Part shown: one piece after another, positions 1-4,963 of the stretch
Layout of the letters: every line of letters begins with the position of its first letter
Position numbering within the stretch: the first letter of the stretch is position 1
DNA from: Comamonadaceae bacterium
GTDB taxonomy: Bacteria; Pseudomonadota; Gammaproteobacteria; Burkholderiales; Burkholderiaceae
NCBI GenBank assembly: GCA_947455875.1
Contig: CANGSD010000124.1
Span: forward strand, 1-5,103
Direction: 5' to 3'
DNA: 5,103 nt
Program-made: the position numbers and the translations under genes
Notes under the pieces: generated by a model
What the model was told of the DNA's origin: nothing
Seen by the model: only the letters and a program-made list of their open reading frames with translations
Database searches by the model: none

Positions 1-47
1 AACGCGCCGTTGAGAAGGGTCAACAACGCGATCAGCAGGACGTCCAT
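1..47 (-). CDS. N-terminus of a CNNM/HlyC-CorC-type membrane protein (partial)
   Basis: Reading the minus strand from the ATG at 47-45 gives MDVLLIALLTLLNGA, and the next two bases (TT) fit Phe or Leu; the rest lies beyond the left edge. A short hydrophobic opening followed by Asn-Gly matches what I know of the first membrane helix of CNNM/DUF21 'hemolysin family' proteins, which continue with a small-residue and Ser/Glu stretch and later carry paired CBS and CorC/HlyC domains. These are inner-membrane proteins linked to divalent cation transport or efflux. Only 15 codons are visible, so the family call is by resemblance. The reading frame and hydrophobic start are direct observations. The gene diverges from apaH with 24 bp between start codons and has no Shine-Dalgarno sequence in that gap. 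Confidence 0.55.
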   Translation of the reverse strand, partial: MDVLLIALLTLLNGA

Positions 48-57
48 CGTTCAGGGG

Positions 58-63
58 GAGAAT
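58..63 (+). promoter_or_regulatory. Predicted -10 element of apaH, start-codon proximal
   Basis: GAGAAT matches TATAAT at 4 of 6 positions and ends 8 bp before the apaH ATG at 72. Transcription normally starts about 7 bp past the -10, which puts the first base at or within a base or two of the start codon, giving a leaderless or nearly leaderless mRNA. No convincing -35 lies at 16-18 bp spacing. The neighbouring purine run AGGGGGAG (53-60) overlaps this element. Confidence 0.4.
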
Positions 64-64
64 C
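59..64 (-). promoter_or_regulatory. Possible -10 element for the left-edge minus-strand gene
   Basis: On the minus strand these bases read GATTCT, 3 of 6 matches to TATAAT, ending 11 bp before the ATG at 47. That is the same distance as the -10-like element of rhlE. It is weak alone. Its interest is that it is the other strand of the predicted apaH -10 element, so one short AT-containing patch may serve both directions. Confidence 0.25.
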
Positions 65-71
65 GAACACC

Positions 72-908
72 ATGGCACTCTACCTGATCGGGGATGTCCA
101 GGGCTGCGACACGCCCTTGGGCCGGCTGCTGCAAAAGATCGACTTTTCGCCGAGCCGCGACACCCTCTACCTCCTGGGCGACCTGGTGAACCGGGGCCCG
201 GATTCCGACCGCGTGCTGCGTCGCCTCATGGGCTATGGCGAGGCGGCGCGCTGCCTTCTGGGCAACCACGACCTGTCGCTGCTGGCCGTGGCGCACGGCA
301 TTCGCACGCCGCACCCGCGCGACACGGTGCAGACCGTGCTGCAGGCATCGGATCGCGAGGCCTTGATCGAATGGCTGCGGCACCGACCGATGGCGATGCA
401 GGCGCAGGGCGTGCTGATGGTGCACGCCGGCGTGCTGCCGCAGTGGGATGTGACGCAGGTGATGGCGCTGGCGCAGGAGGTGGAAAACGCGCTGCGCGGG
501 CCGGACTCGGTCGATTTCCTGGCGCACATGTACGGCAACGAACCCACGCGCTGGAGCGATTCGCTGCGCGGACATGATCGTCTGCGCCTCATCGTCAACG
601 CGCTCGCGCGCCTGCGCTTTTGCGGTGCTGACGGCACCTTGCACCTGAAAGCCTCGGGTGCGCCCGATCAGGCGCCGGCCGGCACGATGCCCTGGTTCGA
701 GGTGCCGGGTCGGCGCACCGCCGGCACGCCCATCGCCTGCGGCCATTGGTCGACGCTGGGCGTGCTGCTACGGCCCGACCTGATGGCCCTGGATTCAGGC
801 TGCGTGTGGGGCGGTTGCCTGAGCGCGCTGCGGCTGGATGCCGATGCGGCGCGGCATGAATTGATTCAGGTGGACTGCGAGCAGGCACAGGCGCCGGGCG
901 GCGACTGA
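72..908 (+). CDS. apaH: Symmetrical bis(5'-nucleosyl)-tetraphosphatase (Ap4A hydrolase)
   Basis: Cytosolic metallophosphatase that splits Ap4A into two ADP. In E. coli the same enzyme also removes Np4 caps from RNA 5' ends. The 278-residue protein has the PPP-family metal motifs in order: GDVQGC (7-12), GDLVNRGPDS (36-45), GNHD (64-67), HAGVLPQWD (118-126) and a late GHW (224-226), followed by LDSGCVWGG (240-248) typical of ApaH. Length is close to E. coli ApaH (about 280). The first motif has Gln10 where E. coli has His; I recall this Gln in other proteobacterial ApaH proteins, so it is a variant rather than a defect. The ATG at 72 gives the usual MA-YLIGD start. It diverges from a membrane-protein gene and converges on rhlE with 14 bp between stop codons; I see no convincing hairpin terminator there. 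The alternative of a general PPP protein phosphatase is unlikely given LLGNHDLSLLAVA and the C-terminal GHW/DSGC block. Confidence 0.95.
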   Translation: MALYLIGDVQGCDTPLGRLLQKIDFSPSRDTLYLLGDLVNRGPDSDRVLRRLMGYGEAARCLLGNHDLSLLAVAHGIRTPHPRDTVQTVLQASDREALIEWLRHRPMAMQAQGVLMVHAGVLPQWDVTQVMALAQEVENALRGPDSVDFLAHMYGNEPTRWSDSLRGHDRLRLIVNALARLRFCGADGTLHLKASGAPDQAPAGTMPWFEVPGRRTAGTPIACGHWSTLGVLLRPDLMALDSGCVWGGCLSALRLDADAARHELIQVDCEQAQAPGGD

Positions 909-922
909 GCACCGCGGGCGGC

Positions 923-2356
923 TTACTCGCCGGTCTTGAACAGCGCCGCGACCTTGCGCTTGGATTTGATGTTGGCCGAGATGCGGCTGCTGGTGGCCGG
1001 CTTGGCGCTGGCCTCCCAGGCCGGGGCGGCTTCGGTGGCGGGCGCTTCGTAGGGTTGCTCGAAGAAGGGATCGCGCGGCGCGGACGGGGCGCGCGGCGCA
1101 CGGGTCTCGCGCGGTGCGCGCGGGGCATCGAGCGCGTCGCGCGGATCACCCGTCTCGCCGCGTTCGCGCCAGGTGCGGCGGCCGTCGTTGATGCGGCTGC
1201 GCGGGCGGTCTTCTTCGTACTCGATGGCCTCGATCTCCAGCTTTTTCTTCAGGAGTTTTTCGAGGTCGGCCACCAGTCGGCCATCGCTGCCCGAGACGAA
1301 CGTGACCGCCAGGCCCGAGGCGCCGGCGCGGCCCGTGCGGCCAGTGCGGTGCACATAGTCTTCGGGGTTGGACGGCAGATCGAAGTTAAAGACCGCCGGC
1401 ACGTCCTTGATGTCCAGACCGCGCGCGGCCACATCGGTGGCCACCAGCAGATCGACCTCGCCGGCCTTGAAGGCGGCCAGGGCCTTCAGGCGTTCGTCCT
1501 GGCTCTTGTCGCCGTGCAGCGCGGTGGTCTTGAGGCCATCGCGTTCGAGCGAGCGGGCCAGGCGCGCGCACCCGAGCTTGCTATTGACGAACACAAAGGC
1601 CTGCTTGATGGCGCGCTGACGCACCAGCTGGACCAGGGCGCGACGCTTGTCGTCGTCGCCCACGCTGTAGAAATGCTGTTCGACGGTGGAAGCCGTCTCG
1701 TTGGGGCGCGCCACCTCGATGGTGATCGGGTCCTTGAGGTAGCTATTGGCCAGGCGCTTGATCTCGGGCGAGAAGGTGGCCGAGAACAGCAGCGTGGTGC
1801 GCTGCTTGGGGAGGTAGGACAGGATGCGTTGCAGATCGGGCAGGAAGCCGATGTCCAGCATGCGGTCGGCTTCGTCCAGGACGACGTATTCGACCTGATT
1901 GAGCACCGCGTTCTTGGCCTCGATGTGATCGAGCAGACGGCCCGGGGTGGCCACCAGCACCTCGACGCCGCGTTTGAGTTCGAGCGTCTGCGGCTTCATG
2001 TCCATGCCGCCGAAGACGACGGCGCTGCGCAGGTTGGTGTACTTGGCGTACAGCTTGACCTGCTGGGCCACCTGGTCGGCCAGTTCGCGCGTGGGCAGCA
2101 GCACCAGTGCGCGCACCGGGTGGCGGGCGGGCGAGGGGGAGGAATTTTCGTGTTTGAGCAGTCGCTGCAGCAGGGGCAGCGAGAAGGCGGCTGTCTTGCC
2201 GGTGCCGGTCTGGGCGGCGCCCATCACGTCCTGGCCGGTCAGGACCACGGGGATCGCCTGGGCCTGAATCGGCGTCATGGACTCATAGCCCATTTCAGCC
2301 ACGGCGCGCGAAAGCGGCTCGGCCAGGGAGAGATTGGAAAAGGAGGTGGCGGTCAT
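923..2356 (-). CDS. rhlE: DEAD-box ATP-dependent RNA helicase, RhlE type
   Basis: ATP-dependent unwinding of RNA duplexes; RhlE proteins act in ribosome assembly, RNA turnover and cold growth. The 477-residue protein shows the complete helicase core: Q motif with Phe6 and Gln31 (TPIQ 28-31), Walker A AQTGTGKT (48-55), PTRELA (88-93), TPGR (137-140), DEAD (161-164), SAT (192-194), ATDVAARGLD (306-315) and HRTGRTGR (336-343). QTGTGKT plus the short Q-motif leader points to RhlE rather than DbpA, SrmB or CsdA. After about residue 383 comes a low-complexity Arg/Pro/Ala tail, ending in the basic segment IKSKRKVAALF (about 464-474). Such tails in other RhlE proteins influence RNA binding; that role is inferred here. 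The ATG at 2356 is the only good start before the Q motif. It has no Shine-Dalgarno sequence and probably a very short leader. It diverges from pcp and converges on apaH. Confidence 0.95.
   Translation of the reverse strand: MTATSFSNLSLAEPLSRAVAEMGYESMTPIQAQAIPVVLTGQDVMGAAQTGTGKTAAFSLPLLQRLLKHENSSPSPARHPVRALVLLPTRELADQVAQQVKLYAKYTNLRSAVVFGGMDMKPQTLELKRGVEVLVATPGRLLDHIEAKNAVLNQVEYVVLDEADRMLDIGFLPDLQRILSYLPKQRTTLLFSATFSPEIKRLANSYLKDPITIEVARPNETASTVEQHFYSVGDDDKRRALVQLVRQRAIKQAFVFVNSKLGCARLARSLERDGLKTTALHGDKSQDERLKALAAFKAGEVDLLVATDVAARGLDIKDVPAVFNFDLPSNPEDYVHRTGRTGRAGASGLAVTFVSGSDGRLVADLEKLLKKKLEIEAIEYEEDRPRSRINDGRRTWRERGETGDPRDALDAPRAPRETRAPRAPSAPRDPFFEQPYEAPATEAAPAWEASAKPATSSRISANIKSKRKVAALFKTGE
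1070..1129 (-). repeat. Imperfect APR/GCGCG-rich repeat encoding part of the RhlE tail
   Basis: These 20 codons (residues 410-429) contain five Ala-Pro-Arg triplets separated by Glu-Thr-Arg and Ala-Pro-Ser variants. At DNA level they form degenerate GCGCG-rich units. The stretch is in frame and does not disrupt rhlE. It is a plausible site of length variation between strains and an intrinsically disordered, positively charged segment. Confidence 0.6.
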
Positions 2357-2367
2357 GACAGCCCGTT

Positions 2368-2373
2368 ATTGTC
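2368..2373 (-). promoter_or_regulatory. Predicted -10 element of rhlE
   Basis: The minus strand reads GACAAT, 4 of 6 matches to TATAAT, ending 11 bp before the rhlE ATG at 2356. A start about 7 bp downstream would leave a leader of only about 4 nt. The upstream region where a -35 should sit (about 2390-2397) is a G/C run with no resemblance to TTGACA. Confidence 0.4.
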
Positions 2374-2407
2374 GCACCTTGGAGCGGGCCGCCCCCCGCA
2401 GGCCGGC

Positions 2408-2420
2408 CGGGCGCCGCCCG
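2408..2420. repeat. Short GC-rich inverted repeat upstream of the pcp -10 element
   Basis: CGGGC (2408-2412) and GCCCG (2416-2420) form a perfect 5-bp dyad around a 3-base centre, next to the palindrome GGCCGGCC (2401-2408). It lies in the rhlE-pcp gap, 3 bp before the predicted pcp -10 and about where a -35 and spacer would be. It could be an operator, a cruciform or a chance outcome of high GC. There is no U-tract, so it is not a terminator. Confidence 0.3.
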
Positions 2421-2423
2421 ACG

Positions 2424-2429
2424 TACAGT
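2424..2429 (+). promoter_or_regulatory. Predicted -10 element of pcp, start-codon proximal
   Basis: TACAGT matches TATAAT at 4 of 6 positions including the key TA...T, and ends 7 bp before the ATG at 2437. Transcription would begin at or next to the A of that ATG. No -35 match and no Shine-Dalgarno sequence are visible. Confidence 0.5.
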
Positions 2430-2436
2430 GCCGGCC

Positions 2437-3114
2437 ATGCACACCGCCCCAGCTGCCCCCGCCACCCGCCCCCGCGATGGGGTGCTGGTCACCGGCTTTG
2501 ACCCCTTCGGCGGCGACCGTCTGAACCCCAGCTGGGAGGTCGCCCAGGCCCTGCACGGGCGGGACATAGTCGGCCATCAGGTGGTGGCGGGCCAGCTGCC
2601 CACCGACTTCGGCCGCTCCCTGCCGGTGCTACAGGCCCTGCTGCAGGCGCATCAACCACGCCTGGTGGTGTGCTGCGGACTGGCCGGTGGGCGCGCCGCG
2701 ATCTCGCTGGAGCGGGTAGCGATCAATGTGCAAGACGCCCGCATTGCCGACAACGCCGGTGCACGCCCCATCGACGAACCGGTGGTGAGTGACCCCGAGG
2801 CGCCAGCCGCCTACTTCACGAGCCTGCCAATCAAGGCCATGCGACGCGCCATGCTGCAGGCCGGCATCCCGGTCGAGGTCTCGCAGACGGCGGGCACCTT
2901 TGTGTGCAACCACGTGTTCTACGGCTTGATGCACCAGCTGGCCCACAGCGGGCCGAACGGCGCACGTGGGGGCTTCATTCACCTGCCCTGGATGCCCGGG
3001 CAGGGCACGCCCTCGATGCCGCTGGCACAGGCCGTGACCGGACTGCACGCGGGCATCGCGTGCGCGCTGGCCACCCCGACAGATATCCGTGACGAAGCGG
3101 GCGCCCTGGACTGA
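2437..3114 (+). CDS. pcp: Pyroglutamyl-peptidase I (pyrrolidone-carboxylate peptidase)
   Basis: Cytosolic cysteine peptidase (family C15) that removes N-terminal pyroglutamate from peptides, probably for peptide recycling. Read from the ATG at 2437 it is 225 residues, slightly longer than the usual 200-215 because of an Ala/Pro-rich leader of about 14 residues before VLVTGFDPFGG (16-26). The triad is recognisable: Glu92 in SLERVAIN (90-97), Cys157 in TAGTFVCNHVFY (151-162) and His182 in GGFIHLPWMPGQ (178-189). These line up with Glu81, Cys144 and His168 of the Bacillus amyloliquefaciens enzyme. A GTG three codons upstream (2428) is in frame, but its first two bases lie inside the predicted -10 element, so I prefer the ATG. 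It diverges from rhlE, and rnm follows 63 bp downstream behind its own promoter-like element. No loss of catalytic residues is seen. Confidence 0.93.
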   Translation: MHTAPAAPATRPRDGVLVTGFDPFGGDRLNPSWEVAQALHGRDIVGHQVVAGQLPTDFGRSLPVLQALLQAHQPRLVVCCGLAGGRAAISLERVAINVQDARIADNAGARPIDEPVVSDPEAPAAYFTSLPIKAMRRAMLQAGIPVEVSQTAGTFVCNHVFYGLMHQLAHSGPNGARGGFIHLPWMPGQGTPSMPLAQAVTGLHAGIACALATPTDIRDEAGALD

Positions 3115-3165
3115 GGCGCGCCTGCTCGCATCATGGGTAGCGCCTGGTGCAGGAGGGGCCGCGCC

Positions 3166-3171
3166 TAGAAT
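3166..3171 (+). promoter_or_regulatory. Predicted -10 element of rnm, start-codon proximal
   Basis: TAGAAT matches TATAAT at 5 of 6 positions, the best -10 in the window, and ends 6 bp before the GTG start at 3178. The predicted first transcribed base falls at the start codon. Its first three bases are also an in-frame TAG stop, so the reading frame cannot begin further upstream. Confidence 0.55.
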
Positions 3172-3177
3172 GCGAGG

Positions 3178-4029
3178 GTGTCCATCCTGAACGCCGACCT
3201 GCACTGCCACTCCGTGGTCTCCGACGGCACGCTCACGCCCGAGGCCCTGGCGGCGCGGGCGGCTGCCAACGGTGTCGAGCTGTGGGCCCTGACCGACCAC
3301 GATGAGATCGGCGGTCAGCACCGCGCCATGGCAGCAGCCCGCGAGGCGGGCATGAAATACCTCACCGGCACCGAGATCTCGGTCACCTTCGCGGGTCAGA
3401 CCGTCCACATCGTCGGCCTGGGCTTCGATCCCGACGACGCCTCCATGCGCCAGGGCCTGACCGCAACCCGCGGCGGTCGCGGCGAGCGCGCCAAGGAGAT
3501 GGCCGAGGGCCTGGCCCGCGTCGGCATCCACGGCGCCTACGAAGGCGCGTTGCAACATGTGGGCAACCCCGAACTGATCTCGCGCACGCACTTTGCGCGC
3601 TTTCTGGTCGACTCCGGCGTGTGCCGCGACACCCACGAAGTGTTTCGTCGCTTCCTCACCGAAGGCAAGCCCGGTTTCGTGCCGCATCGCTGGGCCAGCC
3701 TGGGCGACGCGGTGGCCTGGATCACCCGCGCCGGCGGTGTCGCCGTGATCGCCCACCCCGCGCGCTACGCCTTCACGGCCAACGAGGAATACGCTCTCTT
3801 CACCGAGTTCAAGACCCACGGCGGCCAGGCGGTGGAAGTGGTCACGGGCAGCCACACCGCCGCCGAGTATGTGAAGTACGCCGAGACGGCGCGTGAGTTC
3901 GGCCTGGCCGCCTCGCGCGGCAGCGACTTTCACAGCCCCGACGAGAGCCACACCGACCTGGGCCAGCTGCCCTACCTGCCCGGCGCACTCACGCCTGTGT
4001 GGGAGCTGCTGGCAGACCGCATCCGGTGA
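3178..4029 (+). CDS. rnm: PHP-domain phosphoesterase: RNase AM / 3',5'-nucleotide bisphosphate phosphatase homologue
   Basis: The 283-residue protein belongs to the PHP (polymerase and histidinol phosphatase) family. Visible metal-site residues are DLHCHS (7-12) with Asp16, TDHDE (39-43), Glu66 in GTEIS, His77 in VHIVGLGF, His193 in IAHPARY and Asp250/His252 in GSDFHS. The middle block SRTHFARFLVDSG followed by GKPGFVPHRWASL resembles E. coli YciV (TrpH), now called RNase AM, a 5'-3' exonuclease that trims 5' ends of rRNAs. A betaproteobacterial relative from Chromobacterium was characterised as a phosphatase on 3',5'-bisphosphonucleotides such as pAp. Both activities may apply, and which dominates cannot be read from the sequence. 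GTG 3178 is the only usable start: an in-frame TAG lies at 3166 and the first metal ligand is codon 7. The gene overlaps the transporter by 4 bases, and yciO lies further downstream, as near rnm in E. coli. Confidence 0.9.
   Translation: MSILNADLHCHSVVSDGTLTPEALAARAAANGVELWALTDHDEIGGQHRAMAAAREAGMKYLTGTEISVTFAGQTVHIVGLGFDPDDASMRQGLTATRGGRGERAKEMAEGLARVGIHGAYEGALQHVGNPELISRTHFARFLVDSGVCRDTHEVFRRFLTEGKPGFVPHRWASLGDAVAWITRAGGVAVIAHPARYAFTANEEYALFTEFKTHGGQAVEVVTGSHTAAEYVKYAETAREFGLAASRGSDFHSPDESHTDLGQLPYLPGALTPVWELLADRIR
4026..4029 (+). other. GTGA start/stop overlap between rnm and the transporter gene
   Basis: The GTG start at 4026-4028 overlaps the rnm stop TGA at 4027-4029. This arrangement usually means translational coupling by terminating ribosomes. 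There is no Shine-Dalgarno sequence just upstream and, unlike the other genes here, no -10-like hexamer, which supports expression from the rnm transcript. Confidence 0.75.
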
Positions 4030-4928
4030 GCGACGCCAAGGCCGTCGCCACCCGCGTGCTAGCGGGCATCGCGATCGTGCTGATGGCCACTGTGTTTTTC
4101 GCGGTGACCGACACCACCGCCAAATACGTCAACGCCGCTGGCGTCCCCTTGCTGATGGCCCTGTGGGCCCGCTACGCCTTTCAGGCCATTGCCACCTCGC
4201 TGGTGGTCGTGCCTCTGGGCGGCTGGTCGGTGATGCGCACCCGGCAGCCCCTGTTTCACGCGCTGCGGGGCTTGATGCTGGTCACCAGCAGCGGACTGGT
4301 GTTTGTGAGCCTGAAGTTCATGTCGGTGGGCGAGTTCACCGCGATCATGCTGATCACACCCCTGGTGCTGACCCTGGTGGCAGGCACCTTCCTGAAAGAG
4401 CAGGTCTCGCCCCTGCGCTGGGCCCTGGTAAGCGGCGGTTTCATCGGCACGCTGGTGATCATCCGCCCCGGTGGCGAATCGTTCACACCGGCCATGCTGC
4501 TGCCCCTGGCACAGGTCGTCACCAACTGCGGCTTTCAGGTGCTCACCATCCGGCTGGCGCGCACCGAGGATCCGCTGACCATGAACTTCTACACCGGCTG
4601 GGTGGGCGCGCTGGCGGCCACGCCGCTGCTGCTCCTGGCCTGGGACCCGCAGGTGCCGGCGGGCTTGTGGGGGCTGCTGGTTCTCATGGGCGTCGCGGGT
4701 GCGATGGGCCACTTCCTCCTGATCCTGGCCTACCGCCGAGCGCCCGCCTCCACCCTCACGCCCTATCTGTACGCACAGATCGGCTTTGCGATGGCGTGCG
4801 GGTGGGTGGTGTTCGGCCATGTGCCCGATGGCTGGTCCATCCTGGGCATGGGCCTGATCGCCCTGTGCGGTGCGGCGGGGGCCTGGCTCACGGTGGTCGA
4901 GCACCGACAGACGCTGCGCCCGGACTGA
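4026..4928 (+). CDS. EamA-domain (DMT superfamily) inner-membrane transporter
   Basis: A 300-residue, very hydrophobic protein with two EamA halves and about ten predicted membrane helices, the standard plan for drug/metabolite transporters. The first half (about 12-147) ends with GEFTAIMLITPLVLTLVA (102-119), a short LKEQVSPLRW loop and GFIGTLVIIRPG (138-149). The second half (about 155-291) has AYRRAPASTLTPYLYAQIGF (235-254) and a closing GMGLIALCGAAGAW helix. Polar residues in the early helices (Asp29, Lys33, Arg49) are candidates for the transport path. I start it at GTG 4026, which overlaps the rnm stop. A start at ATG 3999 would add nine residues overlapping rnm and is less likely. The substrate is unknown: relatives export amino acids, nucleosides, metabolites or drugs. 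Placement between rnm and yciO suggests, as inference only, a nucleotide- or RNA-breakdown-related solute. No truncation or frameshift is seen. Confidence 0.9.
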   Translation: MSDAKAVATRVLAGIAIVLMATVFFAVTDTTAKYVNAAGVPLLMALWARYAFQAIATSLVVVPLGGWSVMRTRQPLFHALRGLMLVTSSGLVFVSLKFMSVGEFTAIMLITPLVLTLVAGTFLKEQVSPLRWALVSGGFIGTLVIIRPGGESFTPAMLLPLAQVVTNCGFQVLTIRLARTEDPLTMNFYTGWVGALAATPLLLLAWDPQVPAGLWGLLVLMGVAGAMGHFLLILAYRRAPASTLTPYLYAQIGFAMACGWVVFGHVPDGWSILGMGLIALCGAAGAWLTVVEHRQTLRPD

Positions 4929-4951
4929 CCCTGCGGCCCGCCCCAAGGGCC

Positions 4952-4957
4952 GATACT
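4952..4957 (+). promoter_or_regulatory. Predicted -10 element of yciO, start-codon proximal
   Basis: GATACT matches TATAAT at 4 of 6 positions and ends 6 bp before the ATG at 4964, the same spacing as at rnm. It lies in the 35-bp gap after the transporter stop codon. It may give yciO its own leaderless transcript in addition to read-through from rnm. No -35 is evident. Confidence 0.4.
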
Positions 4958-4963
4958 GCGCGC

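Noticed and set aside
53..60. AGGGGGAG as the apaH ribosome-binding site
   Set aside because: It ends 11 bases before the ATG, a poor match and a long spacing, and overlaps the predicted -10. It remains the alternative if apaH is transcribed from further upstream.
72..107. Loss of a metal ligand in ApaH (Gln10 in place of His in GDVHGC)
   Set aside because: I recall GD(V/L)QGC in other proteobacterial ApaH proteins and all other metal motifs are intact, so this appears to be a normal family variant.
909..922. Bidirectional terminator between apaH and rhlE
   Set aside because: The gap is 14 bases, and only stems of about 4 bp with no T-tracts can be drawn around it.
1055..2524. 489-codon open frame on the plus strand antisense to rhlE and running into pcp
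   Set aside because: It is a shadow of the high-GC rhlE reading frame: no recognisable domain, skewed His/Gln/Arg/Gly composition, and it conflicts with two genes carrying complete family motifs.
3151..3156. AGGAGG as a Shine-Dalgarno sequence for rnm
   Set aside because: It ends 21 bases before the GTG, far beyond useful spacing, and lies upstream of the predicted -10 so would not be in the transcript.
3115..3165. Possible pcp terminator from GGCGCG (3115-3120) pairing with CGCGCC (3160-3165)
   Set aside because: The intervening 39 bases make a poor hairpin and no T-run follows; the right arm abuts the rnm -10.
2629..3951. 440-codon open frame on the minus strand opposite pcp and rnm
   Set aside because: It spans two well-supported genes and the promoter between them, has no recognisable motif, and is expected by chance opposite GC-rich coding DNA.
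4059..4946. 295-codon minus-strand open frame opposite the transporter
   Set aside because: Its His/Gln/Gly/Arg-rich composition is the typical antisense of a Leu/Val/Ala-rich membrane protein; it has no domain or start signal.
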